From assembly GCA_031292195.1 (NCBI GenBank), contig JARLHP010000122.1:1-59155 (forward strand): a stretch of 59,155 nt of DNA, given 5' to 3'. The translations under genes and the position numbers were made by a program. Positions 48,838 through 58,414 of this stretch are shown here, piece after piece. Each line of letters begins with the position of its first letter. Position 1 is the stretch's first letter. The notes beneath the pieces are model-generated. The model was not told the DNA's origin. It did no database searches and saw only the letters and a list, made by a program, of their open reading frames with translations. The stretch comes from Syntrophobacteraceae bacterium (lineage in GTDB: Bacteria > Desulfobacterota > Syntrophobacteria > Syntrophobacterales > Syntrophobacteraceae).

Positions 48838-50382
48838 ATGTCCGGCGCTAAATCGATCATGTTTCTGGGAACGGGCTCCGATGTTGGCAAAAGCGTTCTG
48901 GCCGCCGCATTCTGCCGCATTTTGCGAAACGAAGGGTACCGCGTGGCGCCTTTCAAGGCGCAAAACATGGCCCTTAACTCGTTTATCACCCCGCAGGGAG
49001 GCGAGATGGGGAGGGCCCAGGTGGTGCAGGCCGAAGCGGCCGGAATAGAGCCTCACGTGGACATGAATCCCATCCTGTTAAAGCCCACTTCGCAAATGGG
49101 CTCACAGGTCATCGTGCTCGGGCGGGCGATAGGGAATTTCTCCGCCGCAAGCTATTACGAATACAAAAAAGAGCTCGTTTCCGTGGTGCGGTCCGCCTTT
49201 GAGAGGCTCAGCGCCCAAAACGACCTGATAGTGATCGAAGGCGCCGGGAGCGCGGTAGAACTCAACCTCAAGAGCCACGACCTGGTGAACATGGCCATGG
49301 CCGAGATGGCCGACGCCAAATGCATCCTGGTGGGAGACATCGACCGGGGGGGCATATTCGCCTCTCTTCTGGGCAGCTACTCCCTGCTTGCGCCTTCGGA
49401 GCGCAACCGGATCGTCGGCTTTATCGTCAATAAGCTCCGGGGGGACCCGCGTCTTTTCGAAGACGGGGTGAAGATCCTGCAGGAGCGCTCGGGTGTGCCG
49501 GTCCTTGGCGTTGTGCCCTACTTTCAGGACATTTCACTGTCCGAGGAAGACTCCGTGGCGCTTGGCAGACGAATGGCCGCAAAACGGGGCGAAGCGGTCC
49601 GGGAAGCGGTTCGCGTCGGGGTGGTCCGCCTTCCTTTCATCTCCAATTATACAGACTTCGACCCTTTCGAAAGCGATCCTCGGGTGGAGTTGGTCTATTT
49701 CGACCGGCCGGCCGAGATTTTCGGCTTCGATGCGGTGATCATTCCCGGCAGCAAAAATACGATCGAAGACCTCGACGCGCTACGCAAAACGGGCATGGCG
49801 GACGTCCTTTCCGCTTTTTACAAATCGGGAGGCGTGGTCGTTGGCCTTTGCGGAGGCTACCAGATGATGGGCAGCGTGGTGCGAGACCCTCACGGCGTTG
49901 AAAGCTCCATAGAGGTTATCCCCGGCCTGGGCCTTCTGGACATGGAGACCGAGATGTACACCGAAAAGACGACCTCGCAGGTCCGGGCCGGTGTCCTGTG
50001 CGACTCGCTGCCTTTTCCGGTACGTCAAGAGGAGCTCCACGGCTATGAAATTCATATGGGCCGGAGCGTCTCGGGCGGCATGGCCAAACCCATCTTCCGG
50101 ATCGCGCAGCGGGACGGCAAACCCGCGGATATCGAAGACGGGCTCTCTCAGCCCGACGGACGCGCCTGGGGCACCTATATCCACGGAATTTTCGATAACG
50201 ACGGTTTCCGCAACATGTTCCTGGAAGATATCGCCAGGAGGTCCGGCAAAGTTGTCTCCACGCTTTCGGATGCTTTTTCCTTTCGGCTGTGGAAAGAAGA
50301 GCAATACGAACGGCTTGCCGCATTGGTGCGAGAGCATGTCGATGTGGCCCGGCTCCTCGACGCGGTCATGGGGAAAAATTAG
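48838..50382 (+). CDS. cobQ: Cobyric acid synthase (CobQ/CbiP)
   Basis: 514 residues from ATG 48838, 10 bp after cobB. The ATP domain FLGTGSDVGKSVLAAAFCR and the family stretch PFKAQNMALNSFITPQGGEM are clear, as is the GATase part with VVGLCGGYQMMG and the C-terminal WGTYIHGIFDN (catalytic His). It amidates side chains b, d, e and g of adenosylcobyrinate diamide. The in-frame longer version into cobB is rejected because the family starts at SIMFLGTGSDVG. Confidence 0.95.
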   Translation: MSGAKSIMFLGTGSDVGKSVLAAAFCRILRNEGYRVAPFKAQNMALNSFITPQGGEMGRAQVVQAEAAGIEPHVDMNPILLKPTSQMGSQVIVLGRAIGNFSAASYYEYKKELVSVVRSAFERLSAQNDLIVIEGAGSAVELNLKSHDLVNMAMAEMADAKCILVGDIDRGGIFASLLGSYSLLAPSERNRIVGFIVNKLRGDPRLFEDGVKILQERSGVPVLGVVPYFQDISLSEEDSVALGRRMAAKRGEAVREAVRVGVVRLPFISNYTDFDPFESDPRVELVYFDRPAEIFGFDAVIIPGSKNTIEDLDALRKTGMADVLSAFYKSGGVVVGLCGGYQMMGSVVRDPHGVESSIEVIPGLGLLDMETEMYTEKTTSQVRAGVLCDSLPFPVRQEELHGYEIHMGRSVSGGMAKPIFRIAQRDGKPADIEDGLSQPDGRAWGTYIHGIFDNDGFRNMFLEDIARRSGKVVSTLSDAFSFRLWKEEQYERLAALVREHVDVARLLDAVMGKN

Positions 50383-50397
50383 AAAGGCGAAAGTGGA

Positions 50398-51360
50398 GTG
50401 GCTTTCCTACCCTGGCAGTTTGTGGCTGCTTACCTTTTAGACCTTGCGGCGGGAGATCCCCGGTGGATGCCCCACCCGGTCCGCTGGATCGGCTGGCTCA
50501 TTGCCCGGGCCGAAAAAGCGCTTTATCCGCGGAAGGCTTCCCCGGCCCGAATGAGATTTTCGGGCTTCGTTCTCTGGGTTTTCGTAATTGACGTGGTCCT
50601 GCTGGCCGCAATAGCGTTTCTCCTGCTTTCGAGCCTGTTGTACCCGCTCTTTGGAGACCTTGCCGCCATATGGCTGGCCTATACCACGCTTGCCACCCGC
50701 AGCCTGCACGATGAATCGAGGCAGGTGGCACAGGCCCTTAGAGCGGGCGACCTCACCCTGGCCCGCAGGCGTCTTTCGTTTATCGTAAGCCGTGAAACTT
50801 CACAGCTCGGCCAGCACGCCATCCTGCGCGCCCTGGTCGAAACCGTTTCCGAAAACTTCTCGGACGGGATCGTGGCGCCTTTGTTCTACCTGGCGCTTGG
50901 AGGCCCGGCCCTGGCCATCCTGTACAAAGCCGTCAATACCATGGATTCCATGATCGGGTACAAAAATGAGAGGTACCGCTTCTTCGGTGCTTTCGCCGCC
51001 CGGGCCGACGACGTGGCCAACTGGGTCCCGGCCAGGATCAGCGGATGGCTGATGGTTGGCGCTTGCGCCTGTATGGGTATGGACTGGCGGGCGGCGGCCC
51101 GCACCATGAGGCGGGATGCCGGGAAGATGAAAAGCCCCAACGCCGGGTATCCGGAAGCCGCGGCCGCCGGGGGGCTGGGCGTACAGCTCGGCGGGGCCAA
51201 CTGCTATTTCGGAAGGGTTGAAGAAAAACCTTTTCTGGGAGAGCCCCTCAACCCCATCACCATCGAAACCTACGACTGGATGATCCGCCTGATGTACCTC
51301 GGTTCGGGGCTGGCGTTTCTGCTGGCCCTGGTCGTCATGTGGGTCATTCGGATTGCCTAG
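50398..51360 (+). CDS. cobD: Adenosylcobinamide-phosphate synthase (CobD/CbiB)
   Basis: 320 residues starting at GTG 50398, 15 bp after cobQ. It is a membrane protein with several helices (about 50-80, 140-160, 290-315). The family motifs are DLAAGDPRWMPHPVRWIG, the ETVSENFSDGIVAPLFY segment, KAVNTMDSMIGYKNERY, and AGYPEAAAAGGLGVQLGG (here NAGYPEAA). It attaches aminopropanol to cobyric acid. This is a late, salvage-compatible subset; early corrin ring genes are not in the window. Confidence 0.94.
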   Translation: MAFLPWQFVAAYLLDLAAGDPRWMPHPVRWIGWLIARAEKALYPRKASPARMRFSGFVLWVFVIDVVLLAAIAFLLLSSLLYPLFGDLAAIWLAYTTLATRSLHDESRQVAQALRAGDLTLARRRLSFIVSRETSQLGQHAILRALVETVSENFSDGIVAPLFYLALGGPALAILYKAVNTMDSMIGYKNERYRFFGAFAARADDVANWVPARISGWLMVGACACMGMDWRAAARTMRRDAGKMKSPNAGYPEAAAAGGLGVQLGGANCYFGRVEEKPFLGEPLNPITIETYDWMIRLMYLGSGLAFLLALVVMWVIRIA

Positions 51361-51417
51361 TGTCGCATCCCGCAAGTTCATTAGATGTGCAGGATTGGGC
51401 CCGCGTGCGGAAAATCA

Positions 51418-51446
51418 TTGAAACAGTTTGCATAATCCTTTAAATT
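51418..51446 (+). promoter_or_regulatory. Possible promoter of the arg operon
   Basis: TTGAAA (51418-51423), a 17-bp spacer, and TAAATT (51441-51446), about 85 bp before argB and just upstream of the terminator-like hairpin. Moderate match only. Confidence 0.45.
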
Positions 51447-51475
51447 CTTGAGAAAAAGTCTCTGTTTGATTTATC

Positions 51476-51515
51476 AATCCTCCCGCCTGACTGCGGAAAG
51501 AGAGGATTTTTTTTT
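51476..51515 (+). terminator. Intrinsic terminator / attenuator before argB
   Basis: AATCCTC (51476-51482) pairs with GAGGATT (51502-51508), with an inner CCGC/GCGG stem, followed by nine T. It ends the cobalamin transcript, or, if the 51418 promoter is active, acts as an attenuator in the argB leader. The ribosome site GAGGGG follows 4 bases later. Confidence 0.75.
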
Positions 51516-51530
51516 CTTGAGGGGACGTAA

Positions 51531-52421
51531 ATGATCGAAAAAGCAAACATACTCGTTGAAGCCCTCCCCTATATCCGCCGGTTTTATCAGAAGACGATCG
51601 TCATAAAATACGGCGGTCACGCCATGGTGGATGAAGGTCTAAAGGAGAGCTTCGCCAAGGACGTGGTCCTGATGAAGTACATCGGGATAAATCCGGTGGT
51701 GGTCCACGGGGGCGGTCCGCAGATAGGCAAAATGCTGGCTCGGATCGGCAAGAAGAGCGAATTTTGCGACGGGATGCGCATAACCGACGCCGAAACTATG
51801 GACATCGTGGAAATGGTGCTGGCCGGAAACGTAAACAAGGAGATAGCCTCGCTCATAAACATGCACGGCGGGCGGGCGGTCGGCTTGAGCGGCAAGGACG
51901 GACGTTTGATCGAGGCCAGAAAGCTCAAGATCGTTCGAGAAGCCATGGAGGACCGGCCGGCCGAGATCATCGACATAGGGCTGGTGGGCGAGGTAGAGAA
52001 GATAAACCTGGAGATACTGCAAATATTTTCGCAAAGCGATATAATCCCGGTCGTCGCCCCGATTGGCTCGGGCGAAAACGGGGAAACCTTCAACATAAAC
52101 GCCGATCTGGTCGCGGGGGCCATCGCCGGAGCGCTGCAGGCCGATAAGCTGGTGCTCATGACCGATGTGCCCGGAGTTCTCGACGCACAGGGGGAACTCA
52201 TATCGAGCATGACCGCGGAAGAAGTCGAAGAGGCCATACGCGGCGGGATGCTGCGGGGAGGCATGATCCCCAAGGTGCGCTGTGCTTTGGATGCTATCGA
52301 TGCCGGGGCGGCGAAGGTTCACATAGTCGACGGCAGACTGCCTCATGCGATTTTGCTGGAAATGTTCACGGATGCGGGAATCGGGACTGAAATTCTAAAA
52401 GGCGGCGGGCGGAAAAAATGA
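51531..52421 (+). CDS. argB: N-acetylglutamate kinase (ArgB)
   Basis: 296 residues. The amino-acid kinase fold is clear: [23 protein letters not shown], the [10 protein letters not shown] segment, [15 protein letters not shown], and VLMTDVPGV. It phosphorylates N-acetylglutamate, the second step of arginine synthesis. The N-terminal helix [17 protein letters not shown] and the size are typical of the hexameric, arginine-inhibited form. The gene opens argBDFGH and has GAGGGG 6 nt upstream. argD overlaps by 4 bp (ATGA). Confidence 0.97.
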   Translation: MIEKANILVEALPYIRRFYQKTIVIKYGGHAMVDEGLKESFAKDVVLMKYIGINPVVVHGGGPQIGKMLARIGKKSEFCDGMRITDAETMDIVEMVLAGNVNKEIASLINMHGGRAVGLSGKDGRLIEARKLKIVREAMEDRPAEIIDIGLVGEVEKINLEILQIFSQSDIIPVVAPIGSGENGETFNINADLVAGAIAGALQADKLVLMTDVPGVLDAQGELISSMTAEEVEEAIRGGMLRGGMIPKVRCALDAIDAGAAKVHIVDGRLPHAILLEMFTDAGIGTEILKGGGRKK

Positions 52422-53620
52422 ACGCATTTAACGCAGAGTTAGAGCAGGCTTGCGCCAAGCATATATTCGGGACTTATGCGAGGTTCCCGGTGGCTTTCGT
52501 CAAAGGCGAAGGGTGCAGGCTATGGGATGACACGGGGAAGGAATACCTCGATTTTCTGGCGGGCATAGCGGTGTGCGGCCTTGGACACTGCCACCCGGAA
52601 GTGACCCGGACGATCGAGGAGGCGGCGCGTAAACTGATCCATGTCTCCAATCTCTTTTACACTTATCCGCAGGTTGAATTGGCGGCGGAATTGACACGGC
52701 TTTCATTTGCCGATAAGGTATTTTTTTGCAATTCGGGCGCGGAGGCCAACGAAGCCGCCATAAAGCTCGCCAGAAAGTTCAGCAGCGAACGTTTCGGCCC
52801 CGGCAGATTTCACATCATTTCGATGAAGAATTCGTTTCACGGACGCACCATGGCAACCCTTTCGGCAACCGGCCAAAGCAAGGTGCAGAAGGGATTCGAA
52901 CCTCTGGTGGAGGGTTTCGTCTACGTAGATTTCAACTCGGTGGCGGCGGTCGAGGCGGCCATTACGGAAAAGACCTGTGCGGTACTGGTCGAGCCGGTGC
53001 AGGGGGAAGGCGGACTTAATTTCCCGGCGCCGGGATATTTCAAAGACCTCAAGGCGCTGTGCAGGGAAAAGAAGCTCCTGCTCATCTTCGACGAGATCCA
53101 GACGGGACTGGGCCGGACCGGTTCACTCTTTGCCTATGAGCAGGAGGGGATGAGCCCGGATATAATGACCCTGGCAAAGGCGCTGGCAAATGGATTGCCG
53201 ATGGGGGCGATGCTGGCCGCCGATGAAGTGGCCGGGGCCTTTACCCCCGGCAGCCACGCCACCACCTTCGGAGGGGGCCCCCTGGTGGCTTCGGTCGCCC
53301 TGGCGACTCTCAAAGTTATTTCCGAGCCCGGTTTCCTGGAAAAGGTCCGCCAGACCGGGGCCTATTTTGTGACGAGGCTCGAAGAATTGAGAGATCGGTT
53401 CCCGTTCGTCCGGCAAGTCCGGGGGCGCGGCTTGATGGTGGGGTTGGAGCTGGACATTCCGGGCGCAAAATTCGTCACGAAGTGCATGGAGAAGGGCGCC
53501 ATAATCAATTGCACTCACGATACCGTTTTGCGGTTTGTTCCGCCTCTTATCGCCGGCCGCTCCGAAGTCGACAGGATGGTCGCCATTCTGGAAGAAGCCT
53601 TTAGAGAGGAAGCCCTATGA
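52418..53620 (+). CDS. argD: Acetylornithine aminotransferase (ArgD)
   Basis: 400 residues of the class-III PLP aminotransferases. [45 protein letters not shown] and the PLP-lysine segment [13 protein letters not shown] are all present. It transfers the amino group from glutamate to N-acetylglutamate semialdehyde and could also serve lysine synthesis. It is coupled to argB and argF by ATGA overlaps. Confidence 0.96.
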   Translation: MNAFNAELEQACAKHIFGTYARFPVAFVKGEGCRLWDDTGKEYLDFLAGIAVCGLGHCHPEVTRTIEEAARKLIHVSNLFYTYPQVELAAELTRLSFADKVFFCNSGAEANEAAIKLARKFSSERFGPGRFHIISMKNSFHGRTMATLSATGQSKVQKGFEPLVEGFVYVDFNSVAAVEAAITEKTCAVLVEPVQGEGGLNFPAPGYFKDLKALCREKKLLLIFDEIQTGLGRTGSLFAYEQEGMSPDIMTLAKALANGLPMGAMLAADEVAGAFTPGSHATTFGGGPLVASVALATLKVISEPGFLEKVRQTGAYFVTRLEELRDRFPFVRQVRGRGLMVGLELDIPGAKFVTKCMEKGAIINCTHDTVLRFVPPLIAGRSEVDRMVAILEEAFREEAL

Positions 53621-54540
53621 AGCGAGATCTGATTTCGATCCTGGATCTTTCTGCCGGGGAAATTTCGGGCCTTATCGCCAAAGCTGAAAAGATGAAGGCC
53701 GAGCTTGCCGCCGGTGTTCTGCCAAAAACTCTTGCGGGAAAAATCGTGGGCCTGGTGTTTCTGAAGCCCTCGACCAGAACAAGGATTTCCTTCGAGTCCG
53801 CCGTTTTTCGGCTGGGGGGACAGGCCATTTTCATGACCGGCCAGGATACCCAGATCAGCCGGCATGAACCTCTGGCGGACATGGCGCGGGTCCTGGCGCG
53901 CTATATCGATGCCATAGTAGTGAGAACATTTGCTCACAGCGATGTCGAAGAACTGGCCAAGTTTGCCTCCGTTCCGGTCATAAACGCGCTTACCGACCAC
54001 TCCCACCCGTGCCAGGTGCTGGCCGACCTTTTGACCATCCGCGAAAAGCGCGGATCGCTCGAAGGTCTCATGGTGGCCTGGGTCGGGGATGGAAACAACG
54101 TCGCCAATTCGTGGATGAAAGCGGCCCTGCGGTTGGGTTTTTCGCTCAATCTCGCCTGCCCTCAAGGTTACGAGCCGGATAGTGAACTGCTGGACCGGGC
54201 GGTGCGCGAGAGTAATGGAAAAGTCAGGCTGATGGCCGATCCCGAAGAGGCCGTGTCGGGAGCCGATGTGCTCTATACCGACGTTTGGGCCAGCATGGGG
54301 CAGGAAGATGAAGCCCGGACCCGCCAGCAGGCCTTCCAGCGCTACCAGATAAATTCGCACCTTCTGTCGTGTGCCCCGCCTCACGCCATAGTGCTCCATT
54401 GCCTGCCCGCTCACCGTGGGGAGGAGATCACAGACGATGTGATTGAAAGCCCGCGCGCCCCGGTCTTCGATCAGGCCGAAAACCGGCTTCACCTTCAAAT
54501 GGCGCTGCTTGACTGGCTCATCGGCAGTAAAGAGCTTTGA
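53617..54540 (+). CDS. argF: Ornithine carbamoyltransferase (ArgF)
   Basis: 307 residues. The carbamoyl-phosphate loop KPSTRTRISFE, the ornithine-side HPCQ (DHSHPCQVLADL), and the catalytic HCLPAHRGEE are intact. WVGDGNNVANSW is the typical middle segment. It forms citrulline from ornithine and carbamoyl phosphate. It starts inside the argD stop. A hairpin-forming repeat follows before argG. Confidence 0.97.
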   Translation: MKRDLISILDLSAGEISGLIAKAEKMKAELAAGVLPKTLAGKIVGLVFLKPSTRTRISFESAVFRLGGQAIFMTGQDTQISRHEPLADMARVLARYIDAIVVRTFAHSDVEELAKFASVPVINALTDHSHPCQVLADLLTIREKRGSLEGLMVAWVGDGNNVANSWMKAALRLGFSLNLACPQGYEPDSELLDRAVRESNGKVRLMADPEEAVSGADVLYTDVWASMGQEDEARTRQQAFQRYQINSHLLSCAPPHAIVLHCLPAHRGEEITDDVIESPRAPVFDQAENRLHLQMALLDWLIGSKEL

Positions 54541-54555
54541 CCGGATCAATGTCGA

Positions 54556-54637
54556 AAGTCAAAAAGTCGAAAGTCGAAGGTCGGGCCTTCGAAGGATCAC
54601 CTTTGACTTTCGACCTTCGACTTTCGACTTTTGACTT
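54556..54637. repeat. GTCGAAA-type inverted repeat between argF and argG
   Basis: AAGTCAAAAAGTCGAAAGTC and seven more bases (54556-54582) pair with 54612-54637 over some 26 bases with one bulge. Each arm is built from GTCGAA(A/G) heptamer units. It lies within the arg operon and ends 6 bases before the argG ribosome site AGGAG. It may be a repeat element, and could cause partial termination or mRNA stabilisation. Confidence 0.75.
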
Positions 54638-54652
54638 CAGGAGTTTCTTGAA

Positions 54653-55864
54653 ATGGGTATTAAGAAGGTTGTTCTCGCTTATTCCGGCGGACTTGATACA
54701 TCGATCATTTTAAAATGGCTCATCGAGAAATACGGGTGCGAAGTTGTCGCTTTTTCCGCCGATCTGGGCCAGGATGAAGAACTGGACGGCATCGAGGCCA
54801 AGGCCCTTTCGACCGGCGCGGTCAAAGCCCGCATCGAGGATTTGCGAGAGGAGTTCGCAGGGGAGTTCGTTTTTCCCGCGTTTCGCGCCAACGCCATTTA
54901 CGAGGGACAGTACCTGCTCGGCACTTCCATCGCCCGCCCGCTCATAGCCAAACACCAGATCAGGATAGCCGACGAAGAAGGCGCGGATGCGGTGAGTCAT
55001 GGCGCCACGGGAAAGGGAAACGACCAGGTCCGATTCGAACTGTCCTACATGGCCCTTAGACCTGACATAAAGGTTGTGGCGCCCTGGCGTGAGTGGGATA
55101 TGAAATCGCGAAGCGATCTCATTGCCTTTGCCAAAAAGCACGGAATACCGATCCCGGTGACCAAGGCCAAGCCCTACAGCAGCGACCGAAACATGCTGCA
55201 CATTAGCTACGAGGGAGGCATACTCGAAGATCCCTGGCTGGAGCCGGACCCGTCCATGTTCGTCATGACGGTCAATCCCGAGGACGCTCCCGACAAGCCC
55301 GAAATTATCGAAATCGACTACGAGAGGGGCAACCCGGTCGCCGTCAACGGAGAGCGCATGTCCGCAGCCGCTCTTCTCCGGCATTTGAACAAAGTCGGCG
55401 GCAAACACGGCATCGGCCGGGTAGACCTGGTGGAAAACCGACTGGTGGGGATGAAGTCGCGTGGGGTCTATGAGACTCCGGGGGGCACCATAATGCGGGT
55501 TTCCCACACGGCGGTCGAATCGATAACCATGGACCGCGAAGTCATGCGCCTGCGCGACGGCCTTGTCCCCGAATACTCCAGGATGATCTATAACGGCTTC
55601 TGGTATTCCCCCGAGATGAGTTACCTGCAGAAAATGATGGACCTTGCGCAGGAAACAGTCCAGGGAACCGCCCGGTTGAAACTCTACAAGGGGAGTTGCC
55701 AGGTTATCGGGCGCAAATCCGACCGGTCTCTCTACCAGCCCAGCTTCGCCACCTTCGAAGAAGACGACGTCTATCGTCAGGATGAAGCGGACGGTTTCAT
55801 CCGACTGCTCGGACTGAGGCTGCGGATCGAAGCGCTGGTGAAGAAGGGTTTTAAAAATCAATAG
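54653..55864 (+). CDS. argG: Argininosuccinate synthase (ArgG)
   Basis: 403 residues. The N-type ATP pyrophosphatase loop [15 protein letters not shown] is at residues 9-23. [12 protein letters not shown]-like text (here [14 protein letters not shown]), [34 protein letters not shown] and [15 protein letters not shown] are canonical. It condenses citrulline and aspartate. AGGAG is 9 nt upstream, directly after the repeat hairpin. argH follows by 48 bp. Confidence 0.97.
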   Translation: MGIKKVVLAYSGGLDTSIILKWLIEKYGCEVVAFSADLGQDEELDGIEAKALSTGAVKARIEDLREEFAGEFVFPAFRANAIYEGQYLLGTSIARPLIAKHQIRIADEEGADAVSHGATGKGNDQVRFELSYMALRPDIKVVAPWREWDMKSRSDLIAFAKKHGIPIPVTKAKPYSSDRNMLHISYEGGILEDPWLEPDPSMFVMTVNPEDAPDKPEIIEIDYERGNPVAVNGERMSAAALLRHLNKVGGKHGIGRVDLVENRLVGMKSRGVYETPGGTIMRVSHTAVESITMDREVMRLRDGLVPEYSRMIYNGFWYSPEMSYLQKMMDLAQETVQGTARLKLYKGSCQVIGRKSDRSLYQPSFATFEEDDVYRQDEADGFIRLLGLRLRIEALVKKGFKNQ

Positions 55865-55912
55865 GTCCTGGAAGTACTATTGGACCTGTCGTTTCGGGGG
55901 GAGTTTTGGCAG

Positions 55913-57331
55913 ATGGCCGAAAAGCTATGGAATGGACGCTTCGAACAGCCCACTGACAAGCTGGTGGAGGACTACACCGCCTCCATTCATTTTGACAGCC
56001 GGCTCTACCGTCATGATATCCAGGGTAGTATCGCACATTGCCGCATGCTGGCCGAATGCGGGATAATTTCCTTCGATGAGGCTTCCCTGATCGTGCAGAC
56101 ACTCGGTGAAATCCTTCGGGACATCGAGCGGGGCAAGATCGCCCTGGATTCCTCCCAGGAGGACATCCACATGGCGATCGAAAACGAGCTTACCGCCCGG
56201 ATTGGCGAGACCGGCGGAAAACTGCACACCGCCCGGAGCCGAAACGACCAGGTGGCGCTCGATATGCGGCTTTTCATGCGCGAAGCGATTTCAAGCATAC
56301 TCGATCTTTTGCGCCTGGTCCAAGCGACCCTGGTGAAAATGGCCGAAGACAACCTGAGCGTGATCATGCCGGGATTTACCCATCTCCAGCATGCGCAGCC
56401 GATCCTTTTTTCTCATCACCTGATGGCCTACTACGAAATGTTTGGCCGCGACTTCGCACGACTGACGGACTGTCTTGGCCGCACGGATATAATGCCGCTG
56501 GGAAGCGCGGCGCTGGCAGGCACCGCCTTTCCCACCGATATGGAATGGACGGCCCGCCAGCTCGGTTTTCCCCGGGTCATTGAAAATTCGATCGACGCGG
56601 TGAGCGACCGCGATTACCTGATAGAATTTTGCTCGGCTTCGGCTATCCTCATGATGCACGTCAGTCGCCTGGCCGAAGAGTTGGTGATCTGGTCGAGCGC
56701 GGAGTTCGCGTTTATAGAGATAAGCGATGGATTTTGCACGGGGTCCAGTATCATGCCCCAGAAGAAAAACCCGGACGTGCCGGAGTTGATGCGGGGCAAG
56801 ACCGGTCGGGTCTATGGGAACCTGTTTGCTCTTCTGACCGTCGCCAAGGGGCTGCCTCTGGCCTATAATCGCGATCTTCAGGAAGACAAAGAACCGGTTT
56901 TCGACTCCGTGGACACCGTTACCGCCACGGTCCGGCTGCTGGGCAAAATGCTGCCGCAAATCCGCATCAACAGTGAGAGGATGGGGCTGATGGCGGGACA
57001 GGGCTTTACCGCGGCAACCGACCTTGCCGATTACCTGGCCCGACGTGATGTTCCTTTCCGCAAAGCCCATCATGTGGCTGGCCGTATCGTTCAGCACTGC
57101 ATTCAGGCCGGCAAGGAGCTGGTCGAGTGCTCGCTCGATGAACTTAAGGCTTTCCATAAAGCCTTCGAGGAGGACGTTTTTGCATACCTGGATATTGCCG
57201 GCATAGTCGACCGCAGGGAATCGGTCGGTGGGACCGCGACGGTAAGAGTGAAGGAAGCCATTGCACGGGCAAAGGCGGATTTGGAGTCCCGCGAACCGGG
57301 TTCAAAGAAGAACATCGAGACGGAAGAATAG
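55913..57331 (+). CDS. argH: Argininosuccinate lyase (ArgH)
   Basis: 472 residues from ATG 55913 (GGGGAG 9 nt upstream), which gives the standard MAEKLWNGRFEQPTD start; an ATG-like start eleven codons earlier is less likely. Family hallmarks: DSRLYRHDIQGSIAHCRML, HTARSRNDQVALDMRLF, LPGFTHLQHAQP-like text (here MPGFTHLQHAQPILFSHHL), and the signature GSSIMPQKKNPD. It releases fumarate and arginine, the last step of the pathway. Confidence 0.97.
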   Translation: MAEKLWNGRFEQPTDKLVEDYTASIHFDSRLYRHDIQGSIAHCRMLAECGIISFDEASLIVQTLGEILRDIERGKIALDSSQEDIHMAIENELTARIGETGGKLHTARSRNDQVALDMRLFMREAISSILDLLRLVQATLVKMAEDNLSVIMPGFTHLQHAQPILFSHHLMAYYEMFGRDFARLTDCLGRTDIMPLGSAALAGTAFPTDMEWTARQLGFPRVIENSIDAVSDRDYLIEFCSASAILMMHVSRLAEELVIWSSAEFAFIEISDGFCTGSSIMPQKKNPDVPELMRGKTGRVYGNLFALLTVAKGLPLAYNRDLQEDKEPVFDSVDTVTATVRLLGKMLPQIRINSERMGLMAGQGFTAATDLADYLARRDVPFRKAHHVAGRIVQHCIQAGKELVECSLDELKAFHKAFEEDVFAYLDIAGIVDRRESVGGTATVRVKEAIARAKADLESREPGSKKNIETEE

Positions 57332-57338
57332 GGGTCAT

Positions 57339-58403
57339 ATGCGAATTCTGCCTGACTTTGCCAAACACGGGCGCTTTGGGTTCATGGTCATTTGCGCTTT
57401 GAGCGTTGTGATCTCGGGTTGCGGACAGAAAATGTTTCCTAAACCCATAGGCTCGCCTCCGCCTCCCCGGGTAGCCGAACTGAGCGCAAGGGTCGAACCC
57501 CGGGCCGTGGAGATTTCGTGGAACGCGCTCCCCGCAGCGGTGGCCAGGAGAATGCACTATTCGATCATGAAGAGCAGCGTCAGTTGGGATAAGCGCAACT
57601 GCCTGGAATGCCCTCCGCCCGCTCAGCTGCAGGTCCGCAGCATTGACGCGGTCTCAGCCAAACCGGGGCCCGACGGCAGATTCCGGTGGACCGATTCCGA
57701 CGTCTGTACTCACAATGCGTATCGTTACCAGGTAGCGCTAATCAACGACAGCGGCACAACCGTGAGCCTTTCCGACCCGGTCATCGCCAAGATGTATGCC
57801 GGACCGGTCGCGCCGGTGGCCCTTACGGCGGCAACCCAGCAGCAAGGTATTCTGCTCGAGTGGAAACAGGCGCCCAGGGACCTGGAAGGTCATCCGGTGG
57901 AACCGACCAGCCTGTCTTTTCGGGTGCAAAGGCTCACCAGCGCCGGCGTCTGGAAAGATGTGTCGCCCCTGGTAAAGGGCGAGGCCTATTACGACCGGGA
58001 TGTCACCGCCGGGCAAAAATCCGCCTACCGGGTCGTACCGGCCCGCGATATCGACGGAGAACATGTTTACGGGGAGCCTTCCGCCAGTGTAACAGCCATG
58101 GGGCCGCTCTCGGCGCCTCCCCCGCCTCCCGGCAGAGTCTGGATCGTCCCGGCCCATGGGGGGCTCGAGGTGCACTGGATGGAAGACGAGGCAAAAACCG
58201 CCGGCTATTACGTCTATCGCAAGCAGGGCAAAGAAATTGTGCGGCTTACCGCCAGCCCCGTGCCGCACCCGCCATTTATGGATCGCGGCGTCAAACAGGG
58301 TGAGACATATTCTTACGCCGTCTCGGCGGTAAGCGTCCGGCCGAGCCATGAAGAAGGCCTGCTGTCCAAGTGGGTCGAGATAAGAAATCTGCTGACGCAG
58401 TAA
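57339..58403 (+). CDS. Lipoprotein with fibronectin type III repeats, upstream of lysA
   Basis: 354 residues from ATG 57339 (AGGGG 4 nt upstream). A lipoprotein signal peptide is clear: basic start, hydrophobic core, lipobox VISGCG with Cys near residue 28. The rest holds about three beta-sandwich repeats of fibronectin-III type (PRAVEISWNALP, QGILLEWKQAPRDLEG, GGLEVHWMEDEAKTAGYYVYR, ending GETYSYAVSAVS). No catalytic motif is seen. It sits 8 bp after argH and 11 bp before lysA. Many proteobacteria have a small lipoprotein gene (LptM) just before lysA; this one is far larger and unrelated in sequence. Confidence 0.85.
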   Translation: MRILPDFAKHGRFGFMVICALSVVISGCGQKMFPKPIGSPPPPRVAELSARVEPRAVEISWNALPAAVARRMHYSIMKSSVSWDKRNCLECPPPAQLQVRSIDAVSAKPGPDGRFRWTDSDVCTHNAYRYQVALINDSGTTVSLSDPVIAKMYAGPVAPVALTAATQQQGILLEWKQAPRDLEGHPVEPTSLSFRVQRLTSAGVWKDVSPLVKGEAYYDRDVTAGQKSAYRVVPARDIDGEHVYGEPSASVTAMGPLSAPPPPPGRVWIVPAHGGLEVHWMEDEAKTAGYYVYRKQGKEIVRLTASPVPHPPFMDRGVKQGETYSYAVSAVSVRPSHEEGLLSKWVEIRNLLTQ

Positions 58404-58414
58404 GGGAAGATTCG

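Noticed and set aside
51361-51475. Arginine leader peptide or T-box upstream of argB
   Set aside because: The only short frame (from ATG at about 51385) has one Arg codon, and no T-box core or specifier loop was seen.
54710-55861. A 383-codon open frame on the minus strand opposite argG, and similar long minus-strand frames opposite mqnE (30528-31502) and argH (56291-57157)
   Set aside because: They are antisense shadows of strongly conserved genes in GC-rich DNA, with no ribosome sites and no family pattern.
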